Shown here: positions 24,293-32,771 of the stretch, in pieces | Numbering within the stretch: position 1 is the first letter of the stretch | Layout: each line of letters opens with the position of its first letter | Assembly: GCA_016756835.1 (NCBI GenBank) | Contig: JAESPE010000040.1 | Coordinates: forward strand, 1 to 33,254 | Source of the DNA: a gamma proteobacterium endosymbiont of Lamellibrachia anaximandri | GTDB lineage: Bacteria > Pseudomonadota > Gammaproteobacteria > Chromatiales > Chromatiaceae | Direction: 5' to 3' | DNA: 33,254 bases | The notes under the pieces: generated by a model | Seen by the model: the letters and a program-made list of their open reading frames with translations, nothing else | Database searches by the model: none | Told to the model about the DNA's origin: nothing | Position numbers and translations under genes: made by a program

Positions 24293-24706
24293 TCAATCGA
24301 TGGGGGAGTTGCTTCGCTTCATGCCGTGCAACATGACGATCAGATCCGCCTCACCCCGACTGATGTTCAACTCATCCATCAGCCTATCGGCCTTGGCGCC
24401 CTCCTGAACCAGACGAATCGCCTCAGCGTAGGGAGGCTCACCGCCCCGTTGGTACTCCATGCTCTCCTGCCGTTCTTCCAGATCCCGCCCATGGCGTTCA
24501 ATGCGATTGACCCGTTTATCCACACCGACGGAACTGGAACAGAGCGCACCGACCGTCTGCTTGAGGATCTCCACCTCACGCATTGCTTCAGCAAGACGCT
24601 CTTGTGTGCGATTGGTTTGTCTATATGAGAGTACGATAAACACCAAAACAGCGATCACCAGTACTGCAAGGGTTATCCATAGGTTGAGCATGGTGCTATC
24701 CATCAT
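24293..24706 (-). CDS. DUF2802 membrane-anchored protein of the chemotaxis/flagellar locus
   Basis: The 137-residue product has one N-terminal transmembrane helix (about 8-28), a coiled-coil stretch ('ERLAEAMREVEILKQTVGAL', 'RVNRIERHGRDLEERQESME'), and the conserved C-terminal domain 'YAEAIRLVQEGAKADRLMDELNISRGEADLIVMLHG', a helix-turn-helix-like helical bundle (quoted as VQEGAKADRLMDELNISRGE plus ADLIVMLHG). This is DUF2802, regularly found at the end of polar flagellar/chemotaxis clusters; its role is not established. Two adjacent ATGs (24704-24706 and 24701-24703) are possible starts. The first overlaps the stop of the small basic peptide gene upstream. Confidence 0.85.
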   Translation of the reverse strand: MMDSTMLNLWITLAVLVIAVLVFIVLSYRQTNRTQERLAEAMREVEILKQTVGALCSSSVGVDKRVNRIERHGRDLEERQESMEYQRGGEPPYAEAIRLVQEGAKADRLMDELNISRGEADLIVMLHGMKRSNSPID

Positions 24707-24879
24707 GCGTACTCATCGATGTGCGGCTTGCTGTTGTCATTTTCCTGGGCGCGCTCTTTTTTCCTTCCTTGTTTGTTACGCTCTTCCTGGGGTTTCGGAC
24801 GCTCACGACGCTCTGGCCGCCGACTGGGATTCACGGGGTAGAGTGGATTTATCGGACTCTGCTCACCGATTTCCGGCAT
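24703..24879 (-). CDS. 58-residue Pro/Arg-rich basic peptide, chemotaxis operon
   Basis: This frame starts at ATG 24877-24879 and encodes MPEIGEQSPINPLYPVNPSR, then a strongly charged RRPERRERPKPQ...KQGRKKERAQ segment, ending SKPHIDEYA. Its TGA (24703-24705) overlaps the ATG of the DUF2802 gene in ATGA, as with the other coupled gene pairs of this operon. That overlap, and a composition very unlike random sequence, are the evidence for a real gene. The segment contains no hydrophobic stretch and is probably disordered. The ribosome site is weak (GGTG 6 nt upstream), and an upstream in-frame TAG rules out a much longer form. Function unknown; it could be a disordered linker or nucleic-acid/ring-binding factor. 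Confidence 0.6.
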   Translation of the reverse strand: MPEIGEQSPINPLYPVNPSRRPERRERPKPQEERNKQGRKKERAQENDNSKPHIDEYA

Positions 24880-24995
24880 TTCAGCACCATTGGTTTTAGA
24901 GATCGGAGTCTAACTTGTGTTCGTCCGGAAACCCATATCTAACCCCAAAGAACACAAAGATCGCCAAGGTAAACGATTGATTAACAATAAATTAC

Positions 24996-25022
24996 CTTCG
25001 TGTACTTCGTGCGCTTCGTGGT
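24996..25022. repeat. Three 9-nt CTTCGTGNN units
   Basis: CTTCGTGTA, CTTCGTGCG and CTTCGTGGT follow each other without gaps, preceded at about 24950-24970 by AACACAAAGATCGCCAAGGT. The period of 9 is not from a coding frame; the block lies in the 210-nt space between cheW and the small peptide gene. Confidence 0.75.
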
Positions 25023-25088
25023 AAAAAAACAGCGTTTCCTGACCGGCACTAACTTGAAGGGAGTGTAGCATGGGATTGCCATTCGGCA

Positions 25089-25571
25089 TCAGAACATACT
25101 GATCTCAGCCCACTCCTCATCTGTCAGCAGTTTATTCAGATCCACCAGGATCAGCAGACCATTCTCACGGGTTGCCACGCCCTGGATATAACGCGAACTC
25201 TCATCATTGCCGACATTGGGGGCAGCGTCGACCTCGTCCTCGTTGAGTTCCACCACTTCCGCCACCGCATCCACCAGGATGCCAACCACCTGCTTTTCGG
25301 ACTCAATGATCACGATACGGCTTGAGTCGTCCAGTTCGGCTGAAGGCAGACCAAAGCGGCTGCGGGTATCGATGACGGTCACCACGTTGCCACGCAGATT
25401 GATGATACCCAGTACGAAAGGGGGCGCACCAGGAACCGGCGCAATCTCGGTAACCCTGAGAACCTCCTGTACCTTCATCACATTGACGCCGTATGACTCA
25501 TCCTTCAGCCGAAAGGTGACCAACTGAAGCACCGAATCATTCGCATCGACTTCTGCAGCATTTATGTTCAT
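25089..25571 (-). CDS. cheW: Chemotaxis coupling protein CheW
   Basis: The 160-residue single-domain CheW has the features of the family: 'LVTFRLKDESYGVNVMKVQEVLR', 'GIINLRGNVVTVIDTRSRFGL' with the conserved NLRG and R of the receptor-binding face, and 'VVGILVDAVAEVVEL' (short quotes: KDESYGVNVMKVQEV; GIINLRGNVVTVIDTR). It links chemoreceptors to CheA in polar arrays. It lies 72 nt downstream of the CheW-like ParP gene in the same operon, so the locus encodes two CheW-fold proteins of different lengths. No receptor gene is in the window. Confidence 0.95.
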   Translation of the reverse strand: MNINAAEVDANDSVLQLVTFRLKDESYGVNVMKVQEVLRVTEIAPVPGAPPFVLGIINLRGNVVTVIDTRSRFGLPSAELDDSSRIVIIESEKQVVGILVDAVAEVVELNEDEVDAAPNVGNDESSRYIQGVATRENGLLILVDLNKLLTDEEWAEISMF

Positions 25572-25643
25572 TTACGCACCTCATCCCACCTGTTACACCC
25601 CATCACGTCAAAAAGTGGACGGGAATTATGTTCTCTGAATTAA

Positions 25644-26366
25644 TTAAGCACTAATCATGCCCAGCATGCCGTCAATATCCAGCAGCACCGACAACTGCTC
25701 TACCATCGTTCCGGCCAGCCAGGGACGTTTTCCCTGGGCAGTGCGCCAGCGCACACCTCCAGCATTCAGCATGATCGTCTCTGCAATACCGTCCACGGCA
25801 AGGCCATATCCGCCGTCACCCACGACCAATACATGGCCGCCGCTCTGTCGTTCACCCGGCACCCTGCCACTGACTCTCTCCGGCATCACCAGACGAGCGG
25901 TGTCGACCACCACTATCTTCTGCCCGCGATTGACCAACACACCCAGATTCCAGTCGGGCTGGCCCGGCATAACAGAGGCCTCATCCCGCCACTCAAGAAT
26001 ACTCACCAATCCGGTCAGAGGTATTCCCAAATTCAGCCCTCCCACCTTGAACACCAACACCTGAAAAGGCATTTCGGCCCAGGACGGAATGATCGGTTCA
26101 TTGACTGTCTGTGTGACCTCAACGGTCTGACTGACGACCCCGGTCACCGGCCCGGCGGTCACCTCCTCACTCACATGTGCGGCGGAAACAGTCTCCGTCA
26201 GCGTCTGTTCCGTGATATCGGCTATTTTGGTGGCAACTTTAGTTTCGGCGACCGGTGCCTCTACAGGAATCTCACTGATCTCCTGCAGCAGCACATCCAG
26301 ATAGCTGCTGAGGGCGGCATCCGGCTCCGCAAGACGGGTGGAGGGCTTTTCCTGTTGTCGATTCAA
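25644..26366 (-). CDS. parP: CheW-domain protein, ParP-like
   Basis: The 240-residue protein has an N-terminal variable region rich in Val, Thr, Glu and Pro (residues about 10-95) and a C-terminal CheW-like domain from about 100 (FQVLVFKVGGLNLGIPLTGL, 'QPDWNLGVLVNRGQKIVVVD', 'YGLAVDGIAETIML'). Its start overlaps the stop of the parA-like gene by 4 nt. In Vibrio, ParP encoded next to ParC has this layout: a flexible N-terminus binds ParC, and the CheW-like domain binds CheA and tethers arrays to the pole. The pseudomonad equivalent lies in the same position. Assignment as ParP rests on this order and architecture. Confidence 0.8.
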   Translation of the reverse strand: MNRQQEKPSTRLAEPDAALSSYLDVLLQEISEIPVEAPVAETKVATKIADITEQTLTETVSAAHVSEEVTAGPVTGVVSQTVEVTQTVNEPIIPSWAEMPFQVLVFKVGGLNLGIPLTGLVSILEWRDEASVMPGQPDWNLGVLVNRGQKIVVVDTARLVMPERVSGRVPGERQSGGHVLVVGDGGYGLAVDGIAETIMLNAGGVRWRTAQGKRPWLAGTMVEQLSVLLDIDGMLGMISA

Positions 26367-27163
26367 CGTCCGACTCCGGCACTGACCGGCTGTCCCACTT
26401 CCCGTTGCAGGTCTTCGAGTAGATCGGTATAGGCGCTCACACCACGACCACCAGGGTCGAACATTGCAGGAGGAATACCTGCCCGGCTCGCTTCGCGCAA
26501 TAGAGTGTCAACCGGAATCAAGCCTCGCCAGAGATGTTCCTGATAGGTCTCACGCAACACCTTCAGACTGTCGACGGAAGCACGGGTACGCTGATCGTAC
26601 ATGGTGGGGACGATGGTATAGGGCAGCGAATTCTGTCGCGCCTTGAGTACCATCTTCAGGGTGTGCAGCATCCGCTCCAACCCCTTGAGGGCAAGGAACT
26701 CTGTCTGCACGGGGATAATCAGCTGCTCGCAAGCCGCCAACGCATTGATCATCAGAATACCGAGGACCGGGGGACAGTCGATCAATACATAGTCGAAACG
26801 ATCTTCCAACCGGGCAAGGGCATTTTTGATTACCAGACCCATGCCGTCCAATCTGCCGGCCTGACGATCAAGTGTCGCCAGCGCCATGGCGGCGGGCATC
26901 AGTTCCAATCCGTCGGTGCCGGTCTTGTAGAGCAGTGTCGCTGGATCAACATCCTGTTTATCCGCTACCGCCTTGAAGAGCGAGTAGACGCTCTCTTCGA
27001 TGGAGTCAGGGTCGTAACGAAAATAGCTGGTCAATGAACCGTGGGGATCAATATCAATCAGCAGGGTTCTGAGGCCCCACTGTGACAACAGGCCACCGAG
27101 ACCGACCGTGGTGGTGGTCTTGCCCACCCCGCCTTTCTGATTGGCGATGGTCCAGATCTTCAT
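26363..27163 (-). CDS. parC: ParA-family ATPase (ParC-type), chemotaxis-array positioning
   Basis: The 266-residue protein has a deviant Walker A motif KGGVGKTTTT (residues 10-19), a Walker A' LLIDIDPHGSLTSYF, and a Walker B YVLIDCPPVLG. It belongs to the ParA/Soj branch encoded within chemotaxis operons rather than to chromosome-partitioning ParA or FleN. Such ATPases place chemotaxis clusters at the cell pole and ensure their inheritance. Its stop is coupled to the ParP gene and its start to motD, each by a 4-nt overlap, which supports a joint role. Confidence 0.9.
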   Translation of the reverse strand: MKIWTIANQKGGVGKTTTTVGLGGLLSQWGLRTLLIDIDPHGSLTSYFRYDPDSIEESVYSLFKAVADKQDVDPATLLYKTGTDGLELMPAAMALATLDRQAGRLDGMGLVIKNALARLEDRFDYVLIDCPPVLGILMINALAACEQLIIPVQTEFLALKGLERMLHTLKMVLKARQNSLPYTIVPTMYDQRTRASVDSLKVLRETYQEHLWRGLIPVDTLLREASRAGIPPAMFDPGGRGVSAYTDLLEDLQREVGQPVSAGVGR

Positions 27164-27990
27164 CGGCTACCATCAGGTAAGATAATGGTCCGATCCGGAT
27201 CGCCGTTCATGCCGAGGATAACCAGACTAACCCGGCGGTTCTTCTGCCGACCAGCCTTACTGCCATTGTCGGCAATCGGGCGATGTTCACCATATCCGAT
27301 GGCTGCCAGACGCCCAGGGGCCACACCCATGCGGGCAATCAGATGCACGACACTGGCCGCGCGTGCTGCGGAAAGCTCCCAATTCGACGGATATTCAGGC
27401 GTATGGATCGGCTGGTTGTCCGTATAGCCTTCAATCTGCAGCTGATTTTTCAACGGTCGCAGAATGCTGCTGATATCCCGCAGAACCTTTACTGCGGCAC
27501 GGGAAAGTTTGGCACTGCCACTGGGGAAGAGCATCTTGTTCTTCATGTCCACAATCACCCGTGTATCGCTGTGCGATACATCGACCAGATCCTTTTCGAT
27601 GTAGGGTTCGAGCATGTCGCCAATGGTGGCCGCAAGATAGCTCAGGCGCTGCCCCTCATCCACCGCATTGTCCAGTAATCCATCGTCATCGTAAGTGCCG
27701 GGACCAAAACGTGTCTCTGTCTGGATCAGCGCGCTGCTGCCTTCTGCACCCGTGGGATCTCCGCTGGAACGACTGATCTCACCGATCTGGATAGGGTCCT
27801 GGCTGCGGGTCGGCTCCTGAAACGCATTGCTCAAGGTTTGGGACAACACCCGGTATTTGCCCTCATTGACTGAAGATATCGAGTACATCACGACAAAAAA
27901 GGCAAACAGCAGGGTGATAAAATCCGCATAGGAGACGACCCACCTTTCGTGGTTCTCCTGCTCTTCATGCCGTTTACGCCTGCGCGCCAT
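27160..27990 (-). CDS. motD: Flagellar motor stator protein MotD (MotB family)
   Basis: The 276-residue protein has a short basic N-terminus, one transmembrane helix containing the essential proton-binding Asp23 (SYADFITLLFAFFVVMY), a linker, and a C-terminal OmpA-like peptidoglycan-binding domain ('FPSGSAKLSRAAVKVLRDIS', 'IEGYTDNQPIHTPEYPSNWE', 'GRQKNRRVSLVI'). In pseudomonads MotC-MotD form a second stator pair supporting swarming. It is 10 nt downstream of motC and overlaps the ParA gene by 4 nt. Confidence 0.92.
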   Translation of the reverse strand: MARRRKRHEEQENHERWVVSYADFITLLFAFFVVMYSISSVNEGKYRVLSQTLSNAFQEPTRSQDPIQIGEISRSSGDPTGAEGSSALIQTETRFGPGTYDDDGLLDNAVDEGQRLSYLAATIGDMLEPYIEKDLVDVSHSDTRVIVDMKNKMLFPSGSAKLSRAAVKVLRDISSILRPLKNQLQIEGYTDNQPIHTPEYPSNWELSAARAASVVHLIARMGVAPGRLAAIGYGEHRPIADNGSKAGRQKNRRVSLVILGMNGDPDRTIILPDGSR

Positions 27991-28000
27991 TTTGCCCTCG

Positions 28001-28747
28001 TTATGAGAGAAAAGCCTTCAGCTTCATCTCAATATTGCGTGGATTTTCACCCTCGGCTATCGCTACAACCCCTTCGACCACCATTTCTCGGTATTTCGTC
28101 ACCCCCAACGACTGGGTCTTCAATTTTGCCGCTATCGGCAGTAGAAACATATTTGCCAGTCCCACCCCGTAGATGGTGGCGACAAAAGCCGTGGCGATAC
28201 CGCTGCCCAGCTTGGCGGGGTCTGCCAGATTTTGCATCACATGGATCAAACCCATAACCGCGCCGATGATTCCGATGGTGGGCGAGTAGCCACCCATGCC
28301 TTCATAAACCTTGGCCGCCTGCAGATCGTAGTGTTCCGTGGCATCCACTTCCATCTCGAGGATATCCCGAATCACTTCCGGTTCGCTGCCGTCCACCAGC
28401 AGTTGCATGCCTTTACGCAGAAAGTCATCCGATTCATTCTCGGATATAGTTTCCAGCCCGAGCAGACCCTCTTTGCGTGCAATATTGCTCCAGGTGACAA
28501 GTTTCTTGATGGTCGGGGACATGTTGGTCCTGCCAGGCAGAAACACACGCCCTGACAGTCTTAGCGCGTGTAAAAAAACCGGTACAGGCGTCTGTAGAAG
28601 GATCGCACCAACGGTACCGCCAATCACGATAATCATTGCTGGGCCGTTGACCAGCGAGTCGACGTGTCCGCCTTCAAGCCAATTACCGCCCAACACCGCC
28701 ATAAAGGCGATGATAATGCCGATAAAGCTGAGGAAGTCGACTCTCAT
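28001..28747 (-). CDS. motC: Flagellar motor stator protein MotC (MotA family)
   Basis: The 248-residue protein has four transmembrane segments: N-terminal pair about 5-20 and 35-50, and C-terminal pair about 150-170 and 182-202. It contains the MotA signatures 'AMIIVIGGTVGAILLQTP', a cytoplasmic loop with Arg/Glu-rich torque region ('IARKEGLLGLETISENE'), and YSPTIGIIGAVMGLIHVMQN. It forms the proton channel with MotD. The gene is 5 nt downstream of cheB. Confidence 0.92.
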   Translation of the reverse strand: MRVDFLSFIGIIIAFMAVLGGNWLEGGHVDSLVNGPAMIIVIGGTVGAILLQTPVPVFLHALRLSGRVFLPGRTNMSPTIKKLVTWSNIARKEGLLGLETISENESDDFLRKGMQLLVDGSEPEVIRDILEMEVDATEHYDLQAAKVYEGMGGYSPTIGIIGAVMGLIHVMQNLADPAKLGSGIATAFVATIYGVGLANMFLLPIAAKLKTQSLGVTKYREMVVEGVVAIAEGENPRNIEMKLKAFLS

Positions 28748-28752
28748 ATTCT

Positions 28753-29814
28753 CTACTGTTCTCTACCCAGATTTTCAAGCATGGTCCCGATCTCATCAAG
28801 TGAGACAACACGATCCACAAGACCCGCTTTTTCAACCGCCCGGGGCATGCCGTAAACCACGCAGCTCGCCTCATCCTGGCTCCAGAGTTTGGCGCCTGTC
28901 GACTTCAATTTGCGTGCCCCCTCCAAACCATCCGCGCCCATGCCCGTCAGAACGACTCCCAGTGCCTGCGTAGCAAAAACTCTGGCCACCGACTCAAGCA
29001 ACTGATCCACGCTGGGATGGTAGATCTGTCCCCCGCGCGCATCCTTGACCCTCACCATTGAACCCGAAGGTCCCTTTTCCACTATCATCTGCCTGCCGCC
29101 TGGCGCCAACAGTACCCTGCCGGGACGTAGCGGATCACGATCCCTCGCCTCCTTCACTTCAATAGCGCAAACAGTATTGAGACGGTCAGCATAAGCCGAA
29201 GTGAATGCGGCGGGCATATGTACCGCAACCACCAACGGAATTGGGAAATTCCGTGGCAGTCGGGTCAAAATATTCTGCAGCGCCACAGGACCACCGGTTG
29301 ATGCACCGATAGCAATCATGTCAACAGGGCCGGTCTCCTGCCTGTATCCAGCCGGCAACCTGCTTGCCCCGAGTCTTGTGTTTTTTGCTGATTTTGGCGG
29401 CAGCCGCCCATGCCCTACAGCCCTCACCCGCTGCCGGAGCTGCTCTGCGAAAATCTCTGCAGATTCACCCAATTTCAGACCGTCCGGCGTTTTTGCAAGA
29501 AAATCCATCGCCCCGGACTCCAAGGCATCAAGCGTTTCCCGCGCCCCAGCCTTGGTGAGTGCCGAAAACATCAGGATGCGGGTCGGGGATCTCGCCATGA
29601 TGTGGCGAACTGCGGTAATGCCATCGAGTACCGGCATCTGCACATCCATGGTGATGACATCCGGATGTAGCTGTTGCGCCAGCTTGACCGCCTCTTCGCC
29701 ATTCGTGGCGTAACCGGCTATCTCAAGATCCGGCGCAACCTCCAGCATCTCACCAATCCTGTGCCGGTAAAATGCTGAATCATCGACGACTAAGACTTTC
29801 AGCCTGGCCTGCAT
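28753..29814 (-). CDS. cheB: Chemotaxis protein-glutamate methylesterase CheB
   Basis: The 353-residue protein has a receiver domain (VLVVDDSAFYRH near residues 8-19; phosphoacceptor Asp in VITMDVQMPVLDG; Lys in FLAKTP), a linker, and a C-terminal esterase domain with catalytic Ser in IGASTGGP, His in VAVHMP, and Asp in GMGADGLEG. It removes receptor methyl groups for adaptation when phosphorylated by CheA. The companion methyltransferase CheR is not in the window. It is 62 nt downstream of cheA. Confidence 0.95.
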   Translation of the reverse strand: MQARLKVLVVDDSAFYRHRIGEMLEVAPDLEIAGYATNGEEAVKLAQQLHPDVITMDVQMPVLDGITAVRHIMARSPTRILMFSALTKAGARETLDALESGAMDFLAKTPDGLKLGESAEIFAEQLRQRVRAVGHGRLPPKSAKNTRLGASRLPAGYRQETGPVDMIAIGASTGGPVALQNILTRLPRNFPIPLVVAVHMPAAFTSAYADRLNTVCAIEVKEARDRDPLRPGRVLLAPGGRQMIVEKGPSGSMVRVKDARGGQIYHPSVDQLLESVARVFATQALGVVLTGMGADGLEGARKLKSTGAKLWSQDEASCVVYGMPRAVEKAGLVDRVVSLDEIGTMLENLGREQ

Positions 29815-29876
29815 TTCTCACCATCCATTTCTGAGAGACCGTTGTTTCCGAAACCAACTGCAGATCACTGGCCCGC

Positions 29877-31931
29877 TCAATATTTTCTGGCGTACTTGCG
29901 CATCAGCCCTGGGACATCCATGATCAGCGCGATTTTCCCATCGCCGGTTATCGTTGCACCGGCCATGCCTTCCAATCCCTGCAACATGGCGCCGAGGGGC
30001 TTGATAACCACCTCTTCCTGGCCAATCAGTTCATCCACCACCAGCCCCACCTGGATGCTTCCAACATTGACCACAACGACATGTCGACTACTCTTTTCCT
30101 CTTCCGTCATGGCGCTGTTCTGCACCAACCATTGACTGAGATAGAAAAGCGGCAGCGCGCGTTCCCGTACCATGATCGTCAGTTGTCCATCCACCACATT
30201 GGTACGATTGAGATCCAGATTGAAGATCTCCACCACGCTGGCCAATGGCAGGGCAAATGGCTGCGTACCCAACACGACCATCAGCGTGGGCAGGATCGCC
30301 AGCGTAAGCGGCAGCTTGATGGTAATGGTGCTACCGCGGCCATTTTCTGAATCGATCTCAACCGAACCGTTCATCTGCGAGATGCGCGTTTTCACCACAT
30401 CCATACCGACACCGCGGCCAGAGACATCGGATATCTCGGTCTTGGTTGAAAAACCGGGCTGAAATATCAGGTTGAAACACTCTCTGTCATCGAGACGGGC
30501 TGCCGCCTCTTGATCCATCATGCCCTTCTCGACAGCTTTCTGCCGCAGCACATTGGGATCCATACCTTTGCCGTCATCGCTGATTGACAACAGGATGTGG
30601 TCACCTTCCTGGGCAGCGGTGAGCAACACGGTACCGCGCCGTGGCTTGCCGACGCTTTCACGCTCGTCCGGCATTTCAATACCGTGGTCAACCGAGTTTC
30701 TGACAAGATGCACCAGCGGATCGGCAAGCGCCTCCACCAGGTTCTTGTCCAAATCAGTATCCTCACCCTCCATCTCCAGGTCGATCTCCTTCTTCATAGT
30801 ACGGGCGAGGTCACGCACAACCCGGGGAAATCGGCCAAAGATCTTTTTGATCGGCTGCATGCGGGTCTTCATCACCGCCAGCTGCAGATCCGATGTCACC
30901 ACATCGAGGTTACCCACCGCGTTGCTGACATCTTCATCATTCATGGTCGCCTTGAGTGTCGCCAGGCGATTTCTCACCAGCACCAACTCTCCCACCATGT
31001 TCATGATGTCGTCGAGGCGCTGCGTATCGACACGGACTGTCGTCTCTGCCGACTGCGGCTTGGCCGCTCCCTTGGGTGCAGGGGGGGATTTGGATTTTGT
31101 CTTTTGCGGTGCCTGCACAGCTGATGCCTTTTCCGGCTTGGGTTTTGGCTTGGCAACAGCGGCCGGTTGAGCCACCTCTGATTTCACCGTTTTTGTCGCG
31201 CCGGAAAATTTCCCTTTACCATGCAAGTCATCCAACAGCGTCTCAAATTCGTCTTCGGAAATCTCATCAGAACCGACAGGGGATGTTTTTTCCGTCTCTT
31301 CTCCCGATTGGCTGGAAAATTTTCCCTTACCGTGCAGATCATCCAGTAAAGACTCAAACTCGTCTTCGGTAATTTCATCACCGCCTGCCGTTGCTTCGAC
31401 AGTATCGGGGGTCTGAATTGCATCGAGCAACTCTTCAAACTCATCGTCGCTCAAGTCACCTTTATTTGATTGAGACTCAGGATTTGGTTCTGATCGTGGC
31501 GCAGGAGGTGCCTCGGCTACGGGTTCTTCTTTCTCTTCCCCCTCGGGAACGGTAAAGAATTTCAGCTGCTTGATCAGTTCGGGGTCGGCATTATCCGGCA
31601 TCTCTCCGCCCCTGATCTCATCAAACATCTCATTAACCACATCCACAACCTGTAACACGACATCCATCAGGTCCGGTGTAATCTTGCGTTGTCCCTGCCG
31701 CAATATATTGAATACGTCTTCTGATTTATGGCAAATCTCTACCAATGAGTCGATAGCCAGAAACCCTGCACCACCCTTGATGGTGTGGAATCCACGAAAG
31801 ACAGCATTCAGCAGATCGTAATCATCAGTCTGCTGTTCGAGATCCACGAGTTGCTCTCCCAGCAGTTCGAGAATCTCTCCCGCTTCCACCAGAAAATCCT
31901 GCAGTATCTCGTCATTGAGATCTATGCTCAT
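29877..31931 (-). CDS. cheA: Chemotaxis histidine kinase CheA with repeated acidic linker modules
   Basis: The 684-residue kinase has an HPt domain (phosphorylated His49 in FRGFHTIKGGAGFL), then a long low-complexity linker (130-320) in place of a clear P2 domain. The dimerisation domain, HATPase ('DPLVHLVRNSVDHGIE' N box, DDGKGMD G1, GRGVGMDVVK G2) and C-terminal CheW-like domain follow. In the linker, S-D-DEFEELLD (161-170) is followed by two near-identical modules, DEITEDEFESLLDDLHGKGK (185-204) and DEISEDEFETLLDDLHGKGK (222-241), exactly 37 residues apart. In Vibrio, a linker region of CheA (LID) binds ParP; these modules are a candidate for that contact. It is between cheZ and cheB on the operon. 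Confidence 0.95.
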   Translation of the reverse strand: MSIDLNDEILQDFLVEAGEILELLGEQLVDLEQQTDDYDLLNAVFRGFHTIKGGAGFLAIDSLVEICHKSEDVFNILRQGQRKITPDLMDVVLQVVDVVNEMFDEIRGGEMPDNADPELIKQLKFFTVPEGEEKEEPVAEAPPAPRSEPNPESQSNKGDLSDDEFEELLDAIQTPDTVEATAGGDEITEDEFESLLDDLHGKGKFSSQSGEETEKTSPVGSDEISEDEFETLLDDLHGKGKFSGATKTVKSEVAQPAAVAKPKPKPEKASAVQAPQKTKSKSPPAPKGAAKPQSAETTVRVDTQRLDDIMNMVGELVLVRNRLATLKATMNDEDVSNAVGNLDVVTSDLQLAVMKTRMQPIKKIFGRFPRVVRDLARTMKKEIDLEMEGEDTDLDKNLVEALADPLVHLVRNSVDHGIEMPDERESVGKPRRGTVLLTAAQEGDHILLSISDDGKGMDPNVLRQKAVEKGMMDQEAAARLDDRECFNLIFQPGFSTKTEISDVSGRGVGMDVVKTRISQMNGSVEIDSENGRGSTITIKLPLTLAILPTLMVVLGTQPFALPLASVVEIFNLDLNRTNVVDGQLTIMVRERALPLFYLSQWLVQNSAMTEEEKSSRHVVVVNVGSIQVGLVVDELIGQEEVVIKPLGAMLQGLEGMAGATITGDGKIALIMDVPGLMRKYARKY

Positions 31932-32010
31932 CTTTCTACCCCTGTCTCTATCCTTTGGTATAGATCTGATTCATTCATTACTTTCATGTTTTCGGCAGAG
32001 AACGCAAAAA

Positions 32011-32745
32011 CTAAAATCCCAAACTCGACAAGAGATCATCCACATCATCCTGATTGGTCACTACATCGCCCTGTTCTACCCCAGGCACTACCGGCCCTTC
32101 CAATACCGCCGGGTCGTCAACTTTTTCACCAACTTCCAACTTACCGCCAGTGATCCGAACCAACTTGACCAGCTTTTCTTCAACATCGTGAACCAGATCG
32201 ATCACTTTACGGATGATCTGGCCGGTAAGATCCTGAAAATCCTGTGCCATCAATACGTTCGAGAGGTTTTCGTGCAGACTGTTGGAGTGGCGTTGCGTCT
32301 GCTGCAGAAATGCAGCCAATTCATCACTGAGGCCCCGGAAGTCATCCTTGCTCAATAGACGGGAACGAAATTTATCCCACTCCGCCAACAACTCACCCGC
32401 CTGTTTATCCAGCGCTTCAACCATCGGCAAACTCTCTTCAACAGCTGTCAGCGTACGATCCGCAGACTGCTCTGTCATGGAGATGACGTAGTTCAGCCGC
32501 TCCTTGGCATCGGGTATATCCACCTGGGTCATCTCAGAGACCCGCGAGTCGAGTAGAAAACCGTTGATCGCTTCATGCAACTCCCGGGTCAACCTGCCGA
32601 CCTCCGTAAAGAGCTCGTTCTCTTTTATCTCGGCCAGTTCTCCGATGACACGGTCGGCATCCTTATTTTCACCGGCCTCCAGATGTGCCACGAGAGTACG
32701 CGCCATTTCGAGGCGAGTCTGGTCAGTCTCTGTCTGTTCCTGCAT
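32011..32745 (-). CDS. cheZ: CheY-P phosphatase CheZ
   Basis: The 244-residue helical protein has the family core with catalytic Gln in LMAQDFQDLTGQIIRKV, and ends with the CheY-binding peptide DDVDDLLSSLGF (233-244) after a flexible acidic linker. It dephosphorylates CheY-P at the motor or pole. It lies 26 nt downstream of cheY and 79 nt upstream of cheA. Confidence 0.95.
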   Translation of the reverse strand: MQEQTETDQTRLEMARTLVAHLEAGENKDADRVIGELAEIKENELFTEVGRLTRELHEAINGFLLDSRVSEMTQVDIPDAKERLNYVISMTEQSADRTLTAVEESLPMVEALDKQAGELLAEWDKFRSRLLSKDDFRGLSDELAAFLQQTQRHSNSLHENLSNVLMAQDFQDLTGQIIRKVIDLVHDVEEKLVKLVRITGGKLEVGEKVDDPAVLEGPVVPGVEQGDVVTNQDDVDDLLSSLGF

Positions 32746-32771
32746 TCGGGTTCTCCTGCCCCTGTAACCTG

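Noticed and set aside
24721-24942. 73-codon plus-strand hydrophobic frame
   Set aside because: It is the antisense shadow of the charged 58-residue peptide, which has the better context (operon strand and ATGA overlap).
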